DNA of 64,000 nt from contig CAXKWD010000006.1 of NCBI GenBank assembly GCA_964059195.1, positions 174,466,825 through 174,530,824 of the forward strand. Reading direction: 5' to 3'. Of the stretch, positions 53,748 through 64,000 are shown in pieces. The position numbers and the translations under genes were made by a program. How positions within the stretch are numbered: position 1 is the stretch's first letter; every line of letters begins with the position of its first letter. Origin of the DNA: Ectobius pallidus. Lineage: Eukaryota > Arthropoda > Insecta > Blattodea > Ectobiidae. Under the pieces are notes generated by a model, which was not told the DNA's origin, did not search any database, and was given only the letters and a program-made list of their open reading frames with translations.

Positions 53748-54285
53748 AACTAGCATGTGCCCGCGGCTTCGCCCGCGATAATTATTTCAAAAATTAAAAA
53801 TTAAGAGCATAATAGTTAAATCATTATATTTATTAACACCTAAATCACGTGGACTACATACCACGATTAGATAGCTTCGCCCGGTAAAAGCGACCTCAGA
53901 TTCGAGGTACTTGGCCCAGAAAACCCCTATATAGTGAGTTTCGTTCAGATCGAAGAATGTTTGACCATATTAGGGCTTACAACATTCAAGCGATCGCGAT
54001 GCTTTTATTTCCACGGTATGACAAAAATGGCCAAAGCCAACTGCAATTGATTTTACATTGAAATGTATTACTGAAATCTGATGCTTCGACAGCGCTAAAA
54101 TCACGTTTTCTGCCAGTTTTTCACTCATAACTCGTGAACGAAAGCTAAAATTAAAAATTCGGTTTCGAGGTGCATTCGCCCACCTTTCAGTCCATCTATC
54201 TTTAAAAATTTCAGATCTCTGCGTTCAGTAGATTTCGATGGGCATCGCGGACAGAAAGACAAACACGTACTTTTATTATTATAAG
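53748..54285 (+). mobile_element. R-family dispersed repeat, copy R3
   Basis: Head ATGTGCCCGCGGCTTCGCCC, body with ACACCTAAATCACGTGGACT, tail CACGTACTTTTATTATTATA. Directly followed by R4 in the same orientation. Confidence 0.8.
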
Positions 54286-54962
54286 ATAGCATGTGCGCGC
54301 GGCTTCCCCCGCGATAATTATTAAAAAAATTAAAAACTAAAAATTAAGAGCATAATAGTTAAATCATTATATTTATTAACACCTAAATCACGTGGAATGC
54401 ATTCCACGATTAGATAGCGTCCCCTGGTAAATGCGACCTCAGATTCGAGTTCCTTGGCACAGAAAACCCCTGTATAGTGAGTTTCGTTCAAATCGAACAA
54501 TGTTTGACCATATTTAGGCCTATGTTGAATATCCTTCTTCCGTGTAGGTTGAAAATGTCATAGCCTATGTCTGCGGGCCTTGACACTCTAAACAAATGAA
54601 TCGTCTAGGATGGACTAACAAAATCAAGCGATCGCGTTGCTTTTATTTCCAAGGTATGAGGTATGATGACAAAAATAGCCAAAGCCAACTGTAATTGATT
54701 TGACATTGAAATATATTACTGAAACTGTTGCTTCGAAAACGCAAAAAATACACGTTTTCTGCCCGTTTTTCACTCATAACTCACGAACGAAAGCGAAAAT
54801 TAAAATTCCGGCTTCGAGGTGCATTTTTCGACCCTTCAGTCTACCTATGTTTAAAATTTCAGATCTCTGCGTTGAGTAGATTTCGCTGGGCATCGCGGAC
54901 AGACGGAGGACAGACAGACAGACAGACAGACGGAGGACAGACACTTCCTTTTATTAATATAG
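54286..54962 (+). mobile_element. R-family dispersed repeat, copy R4
   Basis: Head ATGTGCGCGCGGCTTCCCCC, complete body including the part lost in R3 (TATGTTGAATATCCTTCTTC), tail with CAGACAGACAGA and CTTCCTTTTATTAATATAGA. Its tail abuts the inverted tail of R5. Confidence 0.8.
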
Positions 54963-56012
54963 AAAGGAAGTGTCTGTCTGTGTGTCTGTCTGTCCGCGAT
55001 GCCCAGCGAAATCTACTCAACGCAGAAATCTGAAATTTTAAATTTTAAACATAAACTGATGGGTTGGAAAATGCACCTCGAAGCCGGAATTTTAATTTTT
55101 GCTTTCGTTCGTGAGTTATGAGTAAAAAACTGGAAGAAAACGTGATTTTTTTTTGCATTTTCGAAGCACCAGTTTTCAATAATACATTTCAATGTCAAAT
55201 CAATCACTGTTGGCTTTGACTATTTTTGTCATGCCTTGGAAATAAAAGCATCACGATCGTTTGAATGTTGTAAGCCCATGCTGGTCGATTCATTTGTTTA
55301 TAATGTCAAGGCACGCAGATATCTGAAATTTTCAACATTGATGGAAGAGGGATAATCAATATAGGCCTAAATATGGTCAAACATTGTTAGATTTGGACGA
55401 AACTCACTTTATGGGGGTTTTATGGGCCAAGGAACTCGAATCTGAGGCGACGCTATCTAATCGTGGTATGTAATTCACGTGATTTATGCCCGGTTTCTAC
55501 AAACTTGTGAATAACCTATGGGTAAATTACCCATGGACAAATTAGTTCCATTTAACCTACAATGGTATAATGAGCAAGGCCTTAGAGTTGTACAGTTAAT
55601 TTAATTCAGAAGGCTTTGATTCTCATTGTTATTGATCCTATGAAAGGTTAAATTTTATCCAGCCATCCATGAAAGGACAAATTAACCCAAAGATTTACCC
55701 TTGGACAGATCTAGCCCGAGTTTGTAGGAACTTTTTTCTGTCATTTTCATATTTACCTAGATGACATTTATCTAGAAACTCGCCACAAGTGTAAGTGATT
55801 GCTATCTTTAAATTATTTGTGTTTGTGTGGTGTTATTCTTGTGTAAATTGTGTAAATTCTGTGCATTAGATAATTTACCCATAGGTAATTCGCGAGTTTA
55901 TAGAAACCGGCCATTAGGTGTTAATAAATATAATGATTTAACTATTAGGCCTATGCTCTTTATTTTTTATTTTTTATTTTTGAAATCATTATCGCGGGCA
56001 CATGCTAGTATA
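54963..56012 (-). mobile_element. R-family dispersed repeat, copy R5, split by a MITE
   Basis: Inverted copy: tail AAAGGAAGTGTCTGTCTGTG at 54962, body to 55486, then a 427-bp MITE, then the rest of the body and the head ATTATCGCGGGCACATGCTA ending at 56012. With R4 it forms a tail-to-tail inverted repeat. Confidence 0.8.
55487..55913. mobile_element. PIF/Harbinger-type MITE
   Basis: Flanked by TTA on both sides (55484-55486 and 55914-55916); removing one TTA and the element restores the R5 sequence GATTTAGGTG exactly. Inverted ends TGCCCGGTTTCTACAAACTT and TGGCCGGTTTCTATAAACTC. Three-base TWA duplications are typical of PIF/Harbinger. 427 bp, non-coding. Confidence 0.85.
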
Positions 56013-56379
56013 CAATAAATACCGCTCTATAGCTTAGTAACTTGTAACATCTGATTTAAACATTTTCCCGCTAAAACAGGCGCAATTGTTTATTACGTAC
56101 AAGAAGGCCTTGATTTGTAATTTCTTATAAAAGATGCATCTGGATAATGTGTATGTACGACTCTGGAATAAAATTAAAAACAGCAGACTGTGTCAAGGCG
56201 TGATGTCTGGAGACTTAGTTGACATTGAGACGGTTAAATGAGGCGGCACGTAATCGAACCCGGGACCACGTCTCAGCGGGACATGTGTTTACAGATGAAC
56301 AGGTCGCAGGTGGCCGTGTCTGCAGGATTCACACCTCGCACCCACGCTACACATTTCCTCAGCGCAAGAATGGACCATG
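56013..56379 (-). mobile_element. possible SINE remnant
   Basis: On the minus strand CCCGGGTTCGATTACGTGCC (near 56263-56244) has a B-box-like GGTTCGATTAC core. No good A-box at the expected distance. The rest of the interval is unassigned. Confidence 0.25.
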
Positions 56380-56725
56380 TCAGCTTATTTACTTATTCAA
56401 TGTCAATAGACAATTCCTCAGAAAGCTAAAGGAATATTATCTATTTTATGGAACCCAGAGGTTCATTGCCGCGCTTACCTGAGCCCGCCATTCAACCCTA
56501 TTCTGTGCTAACTTCATCCAACCGTCCCTCGCAAATCCTACTTCCCTTAAATCTATCCTAATCCTGTCCTTCCACCTACGTCTAGGTCTTCCTAGTGGTC
56601 TTTTTCCCTACGGGACTCCCAGTCAATATTTTTGAGACATGTCTTTCCTCTCCCATGTCCAGCCCATTTCATTCTCCGTGATTTAATTACTCTTACTATA
56701 GTATTGTCCTCCGTTTTTTTATATT
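56380..56725 (-). pseudogene. LINE C-terminus and tail, copy L2
   Basis: The minus strand reads GRPRRRWKDRIRIDLREVGF, then ARDGWMKLAQNRVEWRAQVS and AAMNLWVP with stop, the same C-terminus as L1 and intact over this stretch. Upstream VGKRPLGRP is in frame, and GLDMGEERHVSKIL precedes it. Tail TTAGCTTTCTGAGGAATTGT follows. 5'-truncated at about 56725. Confidence 0.85.
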
Positions 56726-57917
56726 GCCAAAAAATATTGGTGAAATACTGAAGCTATAACTAATAAAATGGTTGTTTAAATATTTACTAATTACAGGGCG
56801 AAGTAAATTATGACCTATGAAATAAGATTTTTTATATAATTATCGATTTTTTTAGGATTTCTGGATGTGACCTAATTATGGAGTTATAGACCATAATAAT
56901 TGCTATGTTTACAGCCATTGCTATGTTTCTTCTTGCATTGTAGCTATGGTTTGACTGAAAATTTTAGGGAAGATAATATTCTGGGGTTTTATTAATTTCT
57001 AATTTATTTGGAGACTTATTCTCTGAGAATCTTTCCGATTATTTTCCTGGTATTAAAGAAGATAGTATTATAGTATTTCTGTTCATATTTGTTTTCTGGG
57101 TTGGCCTAAAATATTTTTGTTTTATATAGGCCTATAACTTAACATTGAGAAATTTCTAAAAGAAGTTAGGCCTATTGCATTTAGAATCCTGTGGTCACAT
57201 ATTTTAGAAGGGAAAGAATGCTTTAGCGAAATATGTCAGATATGATCTTTTTTGGGTATGTTCAAAATAATTCGTACAGCCTTATTGTTAAGCCAAGATT
57301 AGTACATACGCCATTCTTGCACCGAAACCCAGCACTTAGTCTTCAACAATTGAGGAAACAACTCCACTATTGGAGCGGTGAAAAGAAGTTGAATAATGGA
57401 AGCAAAGGGTTTGGAGGTTTTCAATATCAAAGAATAGAAGAGATTTCTGTGAACAAGTGACTGGCGATAACGCGTAGTGTGAAGTGATTTGTCATCGCCA
57501 TGGCAACAAAACATATGAAGGCAGATAGCATCGGGAATATTCAACATCTTCCCCGTATAAAGAACAAGATAGTCTTTCCTAAATCGTTCGAAACCATTTT
57601 GAAAATGTGTTTGACGCGTTATTTCATTCAACAGCTTTCAAGGTAGAATCCATTAACATAGTTATTTTTAACCCTAAAGTATATTTTATCGATATTTTTA
57701 TATAACTTATTCTTGGCTTGTTGGAAGAGCTATAATTTTCAGAACGACTTGTGTCTGGATAGGCTACTTATATGCAGAAATGGGCTAAGGGCTACATTTG
57801 TAAGAGGTAAAAGAAGTTTACAATTTGTCCTAGTGCAAAAATTGTCAAAGGTAATCCCAAGAGAAATTACGAATTTATCTGATGAAACTCGTCAACTCGA
57901 GTTGGATTTATTAAGAC
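56726..57917. other. no gene recognised
   Basis: About 1.2 kb, AT-rich, low-copy. Overlapping frames on both strands at 57233-57631 and the 72-codon frame at 57713-57931 (C-terminal LSDETRQLELDLLRLFHE) have no recognisable domain. The latter ends exactly where T4 starts, so it may be a truncated coding remnant. Confidence 0.4.
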
Positions 57918-58605
57918 TATTCCATGAGTAAAAATCCCTTTAGGCAGGCCTACAGGCTGAGGTAGATTTAGAAATGTTTTTTGGTTTAATTTTTGCCACT
58001 GCGCAGCACTCTTCTTCTTTAGCCTTGGCATGAAAAACCCGCAATAATAACTGCAAAAAGAGAAAAGAGCACTTTTCAAACATTCAAATCTCGCCTTATA
58101 TGAGAGCTATCGAGAAACTAGTTATTGATTGCAGAGTACTCATCAAGAGCTTTTCAACGATACCCCACAAGACGTGGTGTCAAACATTTCGAATTTCCAT
58201 CCCCCACCCCCCACTAGTACCCTCAAAACTCCCGAATCGTTGGTGTCACTGTGAACTCCATAGGGAGTACTCTAATGTATTCAAACAATGTTTCCCTCTA
58301 TGCTTCATAAGGGCCGAGGTATACATTTTTCAAAATTTCAACCCCCTCCCCCGACCCCCCCTTGGGCCAATTTTGCTCATTAACGAACTTGTCCGAACTA
58401 TTGGGCCTAGAAATAACATAACAAAATTTTTTTCAAATATCTTCAAAATTACGGCCGCTAGCGTGTAAAGATATATATCACAAAAAAATTAAACGGGCGG
58501 TGGTTTCGCACTTAGGGAGGCATGAAACGTAAAGATATGAAAGAATTTTTCCAAAATCATGACATGGTAGATTTTTCTTGGAAATCTACCTAAAAATGTT
58601 ACACT
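57918..58605 (+). mobile_element. T-family dispersed repeat, copy T4
   Basis: Fullest plus-strand copy: CCCTTTAGGCAGGCCTACAG to about TTGGAAATCTACCTAAAAAT. The 122-codon frame at 58100-58468 begins MRAIEKLVIDCRVLIKSFST and includes NRWCHCELHREYSNVFKQ, also in T3. Two independent copies keep this frame over ~60 residues, which is suggestive but not proof of coding origin. Confidence 0.75.
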
Positions 58606-59315
58606 GTTCATTCAGTTTTGGCACCCCCCCCCCCCAAAAAAAAATGTACAAGAAATTACGCAGGCAAATAAACTTGCGGGGGTGGAAGAATCATTTTTTT
58701 TTCCTGCAAAGACTCCCAGATGTATGAAAAGCAGACAATTCATTAGACCACACACAATGAAACAGTCGAAAGCAGAGCCATCTCTCTATTACCGAAATAC
58801 CAGAAGTTGTGACAAGATTCTTTTCATAACAAACCGCAAGATATCGATATATTTAATGACACCACCTGTCAGGGAGAATGACAATAGGAAGACCCCACAC
58901 ACAGCCTTGCCATTGTGGTTATGTACGACTGCCTGTGTGAAGAATGGAATCCATTTATAAACAGGGCACCTTAGAGTCAATTCACTGGAAAGAAATAGCG
59001 ACAATACTGCTACAATAAGCACAGTGTATAGTGGAGAATTTCAGGAGATATATCGTAGGATATCTTCACATTAACAGGAACTTTGCTGAAATATAATGAC
59101 TTATTCAGTGAATATATGGTGAATAGGTTCTTTTTAGTGCTGGGATTTAAACTATTTTGCTCCTTGCTAGCTAAGTGTGATATTTTAACATAATTACCCG
59201 TTTCATTGTCATGGCAGTCACATAAAACCTAAAAAAAAAAGGCTAAACGAGACGCTAAAAATTAAAAATGGCTAAATGTGTTTTTTAAAATTAAAATACA
59301 ATAAAATGCTTAAAC
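58606..59315. other. no gene; poly-C/poly-A tract at 58625-58645
   Basis: Low-copy sequence. A C-run of about 14 is followed by an A-run. Opposing short frames at 58682-59022 are unrecognised. Confidence 0.45.
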
Positions 59316-59994
59316 TACGAGGGTCATTCAATAATAAAAGAAACTAATTGGACTGGGGAAAATACGGTTGGTAGTACAAGTTTGATAAATTTAGGATTTT
59401 AAGTTGGCATCACTGGGATAAGTTCTAATCAGCGGATGGATCAACATTGCTCTGTTTATAACCTCAAAATTAAGTTTAACGGTGTCGGGTCTTCTTGAAA
59501 ATTCCTCATTGGTTGAACAACTTTCTGTGATTCGTTTTTTGATTGCTGAAGGTGAAAAACCAGCTAAATATATAGGTCTAATCTAGGATGACTAAAGTTA
59601 TGGTGAAAGTTGTATGAACGGTGGACATTTTTACAAGTGGGTAGAACAGTTAAAAAGTGGTCGAGAATCAGTGACTGACGAACACCGTTCTGGCCGGCCT
59701 GTTGAAGTTGCAACTTCCTCACTTGAATCTCGAATTGTTTGGTCCACTGAAGGAGGCATTACATGAGAAGAAGTTCCAGGAAAACGAGGATGTCAAGAAA
59801 TTTGTGGGAAATTGGCTCCGAGACGCCAAGACAAAGAGTTCTTTGCAGCCGGTATAAAAAAGCTAGTAACCCGTTGGGACAAGTGCAAAAATGTTGATGG
59901 GGATTATGTTGAAAAGTAGGAAAAGTATTTTTTGTAAAAATAAACTGTTTTTTCCAGGTCAGTTTGTCTCTTTAATTATTGAACGGCCCTCGTA
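59316..59994 (+). pseudogene. mariner element, internally deleted, both ends present
   Basis: Ends CGAGGGTCATTCAATAATAA and the inverse of the right end CGAGGGCCGTTCAATAATTA, each next to TA (59316-59317 and 59993-59994). The interior encodes NGGHFYKWVEQLKSGRESVT then DEHRSGRPVEVATSS (the mariner FKSGR..V.D..RSGRPVE box). Later it encodes NEDVKKFVGNWLRD and, in another frame, KEFFAAGIKKLVTRWDKC and DGDYVEK with stop. The catalytic core between these is missing: about 680 bp against roughly 1.3 kb for intact mariners. Stops and frameshifts are present; dead. Confidence 0.93.
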
Positions 59995-60823
59995 ACAAAT
60001 GTAATATGTAGCCTAATATATCTAATATTATTATTGTTCTACGAAGTGTTGCTTGAAAAATCTATGGGAGTATTGTGGGTGCCACTTCTTAAAGACTGTA
60101 CCTGCTGCCTCCCTAATCCTCTTCGACCTGTCAATCAGTGATTAGAAAGGTAATTAGGCGTATTCACACTTGTCTGCAGTCCAGTACAATGTCAAATACG
60201 TACTACAGCACGTTTACTTCACTTGAGAAGTGGTGAATGACAGCGGCAACACTGGGGAAATCCACGCGACTACAAGAGCACCTGTTCTTTGTCGGTGCAG
60301 ATTTTCGGATTAGGGAACAATACTATTATATTCTTCTGTAGACAGACGATGGTTTGGGACAAGGTCTTCTTAAAATGGCAGTATATAGTATTTTTTAAAT
60401 GTAAAAAACAACTGCTACTTTTGATTAAAAATGGTGAATATTTCACCCCTTACTCCCTTAAATCATATTTTCGTAAACATTTGACAATATTCGTCAATAT
60501 TTCGCATTTATTTACATTTCGTGAAATCCAAGAATTGTTTTTGTTTTCTATTTATTATTTTCAAAATTTCGCTGATATAATTTACTCAATAGTTATATTT
60601 TTTGAATCTGTAAAGCTAAATATAGCTGAGAAGATATATTTATAAATTTTGGCCTTATCGACGTTAACAAAAAAATACAGTCTCTACACATTATTCACAA
60701 GTAATAAATGGTGCAAATCACTTAGCATAAACTTCCAAACCCGCGCTAAGATATGTATTAATGAGGTTTTGATATACAGGTTTTAAAAATATTTAACCCC
60801 CCTTTCTTAATCCTTTAATTCAT
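59995..60823. other. no gene recognised
   Basis: About 830 bases. The 118-codon frame at 60289-60645 is Phe/Ile/Lys-rich and reflects AT composition; no domain. Confidence 0.45.
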
Positions 60824-61027
60824 ATGTATCCTATGGCTAGACCAGTTGGCTTTCAATTTGTAATAAGTAATGGAAAAAAATTAGAACAATTTAAATTTCA
60901 CGTAAATTTACAGAATAAGGTACAGGAAATAAACTATGAGCCTAATCACTGTGTTAACTGTTTTCTTTGCAGTCCGGCTTGGGTTTGTATACTGAGTGAG
61001 AAAATGTCTCCAACATTAAAGGGTTGA
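60824..61027 (+). pseudogene. duplicated Cys-containing coding fragment, copy 2
   Basis: 67 codons, MYPMARPVGFQFVISNGKK start, then LEQFKFHVNLQNKV and INYEPNHCVNCFLCSP, VCILSEKMSPTLKG, stop. Related to 8568-8706, where the same core is followed by other sequence. Four Cys in 15 residues could be a metal knuckle. Family unknown. Confidence 0.4.
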
Positions 61028-61242
61028 CAATTGGATGCTGTTCTGTTGAGCTTCCGGCTTTGCGAAACTAATTCCCCCCCTCTAAATATCGAAAAAAAAA
61101 TATTTTCCATGTGAAGGTCAATATGAACCTCTTCAGTATTCTTAGCTTCCTTCTGCACGCAGTACACACCAATATTCAGGGGATGACTTGTCTTCACGTT
61201 GCCAAGTGTCGTGGACTATGTCGTCCTTGCATTAATATCTAC
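61028..61242. other. no feature recognised
   Basis: Short low-copy interval. Confidence 0.4.
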
Positions 61243-62020
61243 TCTTATACAATTCAACGGCCCTAAATAGCGTGCTTGCTCGCCCGCTTCGTGAGACATC
61301 GGGTATACTCGGCGATGTTCGTATCTCTCAGTCTAAACTTTCATGACGACTACAAGATTAGGAAAACCGTTTCTTTATTATATAAGGCCTAAGTGAAATG
61401 AACTCAATGAACAAATATTCTAATTTTATTTTTACTTACAATTTTCATAGCTCTGAACCACAAACATTTTTAATAATCTACCAGTGTAATTTTCTTAAAA
61501 ATCCTGGAGTCATTGAATAGGCCTAATGGCGGGCGAAGCCGGGGGCACCAGCAGTAAAATATTGATGAATTAACTCTTGAAATATCGCTGATAATAATAA
61601 TCCAAATCAATCACTCCTTCTCTTGAAAAATTATATAATTTCTTAAAATTACACTGAATTTATCAAATAAAATTCACATCTCATTCATCTGTCAACAAAC
61701 AGTTGAAAAACGCCATTATCCACCGCCGTCTCTAGAATTACGCACGAGAATTAGCCTATACAGTTTAGAAGGCAGTGGATAACAGTTATCTTTGGAACTA
61801 CATAATCGAATCTGAGATCGTTTTCCCAGGTGGCAATTTCTAATCGTAGAATGTACTCTGAAGCCGGAATTTTAGCTGTTTCATTAATATTATTAATGGC
61901 TTAGTTTATGAATGATTCGCGTGCAAGTGTTAATAAATATAATGCTTTAATAATTATTATACTATTAATTTCTAATTTTTCAATTAATTATCGTGGGCGA
62001 AGCCGCGGGCACATCCTAGT
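61243..62020 (-). mobile_element. S-group repeat, copy S3 (two heads, inverted)
   Basis: Inverted counterpart of S1 and S2: AACGGCCCTAAATAGCGTGC at the left, first head GGCGGGCGAAGCCGGGGGCA near 61528, second head GTGGGCGAAGCCGCGGGCAC near 61994. A ~80-base block near 61712-61790 is additional. Confidence 0.75.
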
Positions 62021-62708
62021 GTAGTAACAAAACCGCAAGGGTAAAATTTATTCCTTGCTCTTTCCTCTGTTGATGTGAAAGAAAATTAGAAGAGTAGGAA
62101 TAATTCCTAATCGAGTAAACCACAGCCGAAGTTTAGGGATAAGATATTTTTGTTGCTTGGATTTTTTTTTATGTTTCTGTCGAAGAAACAAGCTATTTAA
62201 ATCCATTACCAGTTACAATAAATCCACCCTGTATATTCAGTCTCACTCATTTAAGGAATAAAATTATAATCAAACATTCAGGTTGAACTATGTGAGTAAT
62301 GTTTATAAGAGAACGCATTTATCTGTCTGTCCTTTTATATAGATGTATGTAAAGAGTGAAGAGTTCGTGTCTAACTCCCTCGTTCGTATCTCCTACATCT
62401 GACACAGTAAAACGTACTCTTATCAAAGAAAATATTAACATTTATGAATTATGTCTTTCGAGCGTCAATTTCTCCACAATAAAGCTAGACATTGAATGTC
62501 GTGGAGACTTTAAATGCAATATTTATCGACACAAAGTTATGATTTCTGTCTGCGTGTTTATAATGACAATAAAATCATCATGACGTCTATGTACGTAATA
62601 ATTTCTTACTACAAGGTGTTTCACAAATATAGAAATATAGTTGTAAACATTACAGTACAAAAATAAAGTTTTTAAATATAACTCTTTGTGCACGTTCATC
62701 TAAAAATA
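62021..62708. other. no feature recognised
   Basis: About 690 bases, AT-rich, low-copy; the 75-codon frame at 62356 is unrecognised. Confidence 0.45.
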
Positions 62709-63203
62709 CTACACCTTTTCAACCTCAATTTCGGAAAATGTAATTTCAATTTCGGAAAAAGTAATTCCAATTTCGGAAAAAGTAATTTGAATTTCGGAAA
62801 AGGTAATTTCAATTTCGGAAAAAGTAACTTCAATTTCGGAAATACGAGGGCTATGAAGAGGGTATAGTAAAGTTGGTACCACGCTAGGACAAATGACTCA
62901 ATCGGAGCGAGATTACGTAGAGAAGTAGCTAGAAGGTGTACCTAAGAGTTCCAAATAAAACAGTTTTGATTTTCACTGTGGTTTTCATTTTATGCCCCAT
63001 CGAATGTTTTAAAAAATAGCCCTCGTATTTCCGAAATTCAAGTTACTTTTTCCGAAATTGAGATTACTTTTTCCGAAATTGAAATTACCTTTTCCGAATT
63101 TGAAATTACTTTTTCCGAATTTGAAATTACTTTTTCCGAAATTGAAATTACTTTTTCCGAAATTGAAATTACTTTTTCCGAAATTGAGGTTGAAATGGTG
63201 TAG
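62709..63203. mobile_element. foldback-type element FB2
   Basis: CTACACC start, about six 21-bp subrepeats, core with GGTACCACGCTAGGACAAAT, then about eight inverted subrepeats to GGTGTAG. The arms have unequal repeat number, so the 21-bp arrays change by slippage or unequal exchange. Confidence 0.88.
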
Positions 63204-63219
63204 TCTAATGAACCTATCA

Positions 63220-63672
63220 CTACACCTTTTCAACCTCAATTTCGGAAAAAGTAATTTCAATTTCGGAAAAGGTAATTTCAATTTCGGAAAAAGTAATTTC
63301 AATTTCGGAAAAGGTAATTTCAATTTCGGAAAAAGTAACTTCAATTTCGGAAATACGAGGGATATGAAGAGGGTATAGTAAAGTTGGTACCACGCTAGGA
63401 CAAATGACTCAATCGGAGCGAGATTATGTAGAGAAGTAGCTAGAAGGTGTATCTAAATGTTCCAAATAAAACAGTTTTGATTTTCACTGTGGTTTTCATT
63501 TTATGCCCCATCGAATGTTTTAAAAAATAGCCCTCGTATTTCCGAAATTGAAGTTACTTTTTCCGAAATTGAGATGACTTTTTCCGAAATAGAAATTACT
63601 TTTTCCGAATTTGAAATTACTTTTTCCGAAATTGAAATTACCTTTTCCGAAATTGAGGTTGAAATGGTGTAG
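63220..63672. mobile_element. foldback-type element FB3
   Basis: Same structure, six subrepeats in each arm, 453 bp, same length as FB1 and very similar core. It begins 16 bases after FB2 ends. Confidence 0.88.
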
Positions 63673-63944
63673 AACATGTTAGGCCTACAGAAGGCCTTGA
63701 ATACTGATTTCTTTTTTAAATTGTCCTTTATGAAAACTGGTGAAAGAAATTCAATCATGGTTTAATGTTCCATAGGCACAGCTATTGGCGGCCAATCAGC
63801 TGTTCAGTGTCCTATTAACAATTATATTATTAATAATTAAAGTACATTGTTTAAATCATTTTTGCATTCATACTTTTTGGTGCAATTTTTTACTGAATTC
63901 ATTATGTCCTCTCTGAAGGTGAGGAGGAACTTTACTCACTTACT
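63673..63944. other. no feature recognised
   Basis: Short low-copy interval. Confidence 0.4.
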
Positions 63945-64000
63945 CAATGGCAATAGACAATTCCTCAGCAAGCTAAAGGAATATTAAAACCCGGAGGTTC
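63945..64000 (-). mobile_element. LINE tail, copy L3, cut by window end
   Basis: The reverse complement GAACCTCCGGGTTTTAATAT, CCTTTAGCTTGCTGAGGAAT, CTATTGCCATTGAGTAAGTG is the 3' tail of the L1/L2 family. The coding part lies beyond the window. Confidence 0.75.

Noticed and set aside
54728..55033. 101-codon frame MLRKRKKYTFSARFSLITHE as a gene
   Set aside because: Lies inside R4 and runs through its tail microsatellite into inverted R5; repeat-derived.
60289..60645. 118-codon Phe/Ile-rich frame as a membrane protein
   Set aside because: Composition is that of AT-rich non-coding DNA; no start context, splice sites or family.

Overview
The window is eukaryotic nuclear DNA: AT-rich, intron- and repeat-dominated, with no operons and no long open frames. 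LINE remnants with insect-type reverse-transcriptase and C-terminal motifs, mariner, hAT, pogo-like and Harbinger-type DNA transposon relics, tRNA-derived SINEs, and the very frequent short palindrome AGGCCTA all point to an insect. The LINE C-terminal peptide (GRPRRRW, then DLREVGF) and the AGGCCTA abundance recall cockroach-type hemimetabolous genomes. That species-level guess is inference from memory, not shown by the sequence.

Layout. 1-16 kb is a mosaic of dispersed repeats: head-to-tail elements with a GC-rich hairpin head and a GACA-type tail, LINE 3' ends, a foldback element, a hAT MITE with a perfect 8-bp target duplication, and a pogo-like element carrying a second hAT insertion. 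16.9-29.1 kb is a tandem array of a ~3.6-kb unit (three full copies plus a truncated fourth). It is flanked by inverted partial copies of one dispersed repeat. The unit holds exon-like segments, a partial SINE, (GA)n tracts and a smaller ~308-bp internal duplication. At 29.4 kb lies the best host coding exon of the window (minus strand). 29.9-45.3 kb is again mobile-element mosaic: a 2.4-kb element with 20-bp inverted ends, a hAT element with internal 60-bp repeats, a family with internal ~130-170-bp repeats, a mariner fragment and SINEs. At 46.2-46.6 kb a THAP-like zinc-finger relic is visible on the minus strand. 47-64 kb continues the mosaic, with a tail-to-tail palindromic pair of elements at 54.3-56.0 kb split by a Harbinger-type MITE, a mariner with both ends at 59.3 kb, and two foldback elements side by side at 62.7-63.7 kb.

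How things fit together. Almost nothing here acts as a pathway. The window looks like intergenic or large-intron sequence built by nested insertions, several of which can be ordered in time from target duplications. The most unusual items are: (i) a foldback-type family whose inverted arms are 21-bp tandem repeats open in several frames; (ii) the 3.6-kb array with a homogenised centre, diverged edges and cysteine-containing exon-like segments faintly reminiscent of odorant-binding proteins; (iii) X-box-like (RFX/DAF-19 type) palindromes carried by several different repeats. I assign no complete protein-coding gene.
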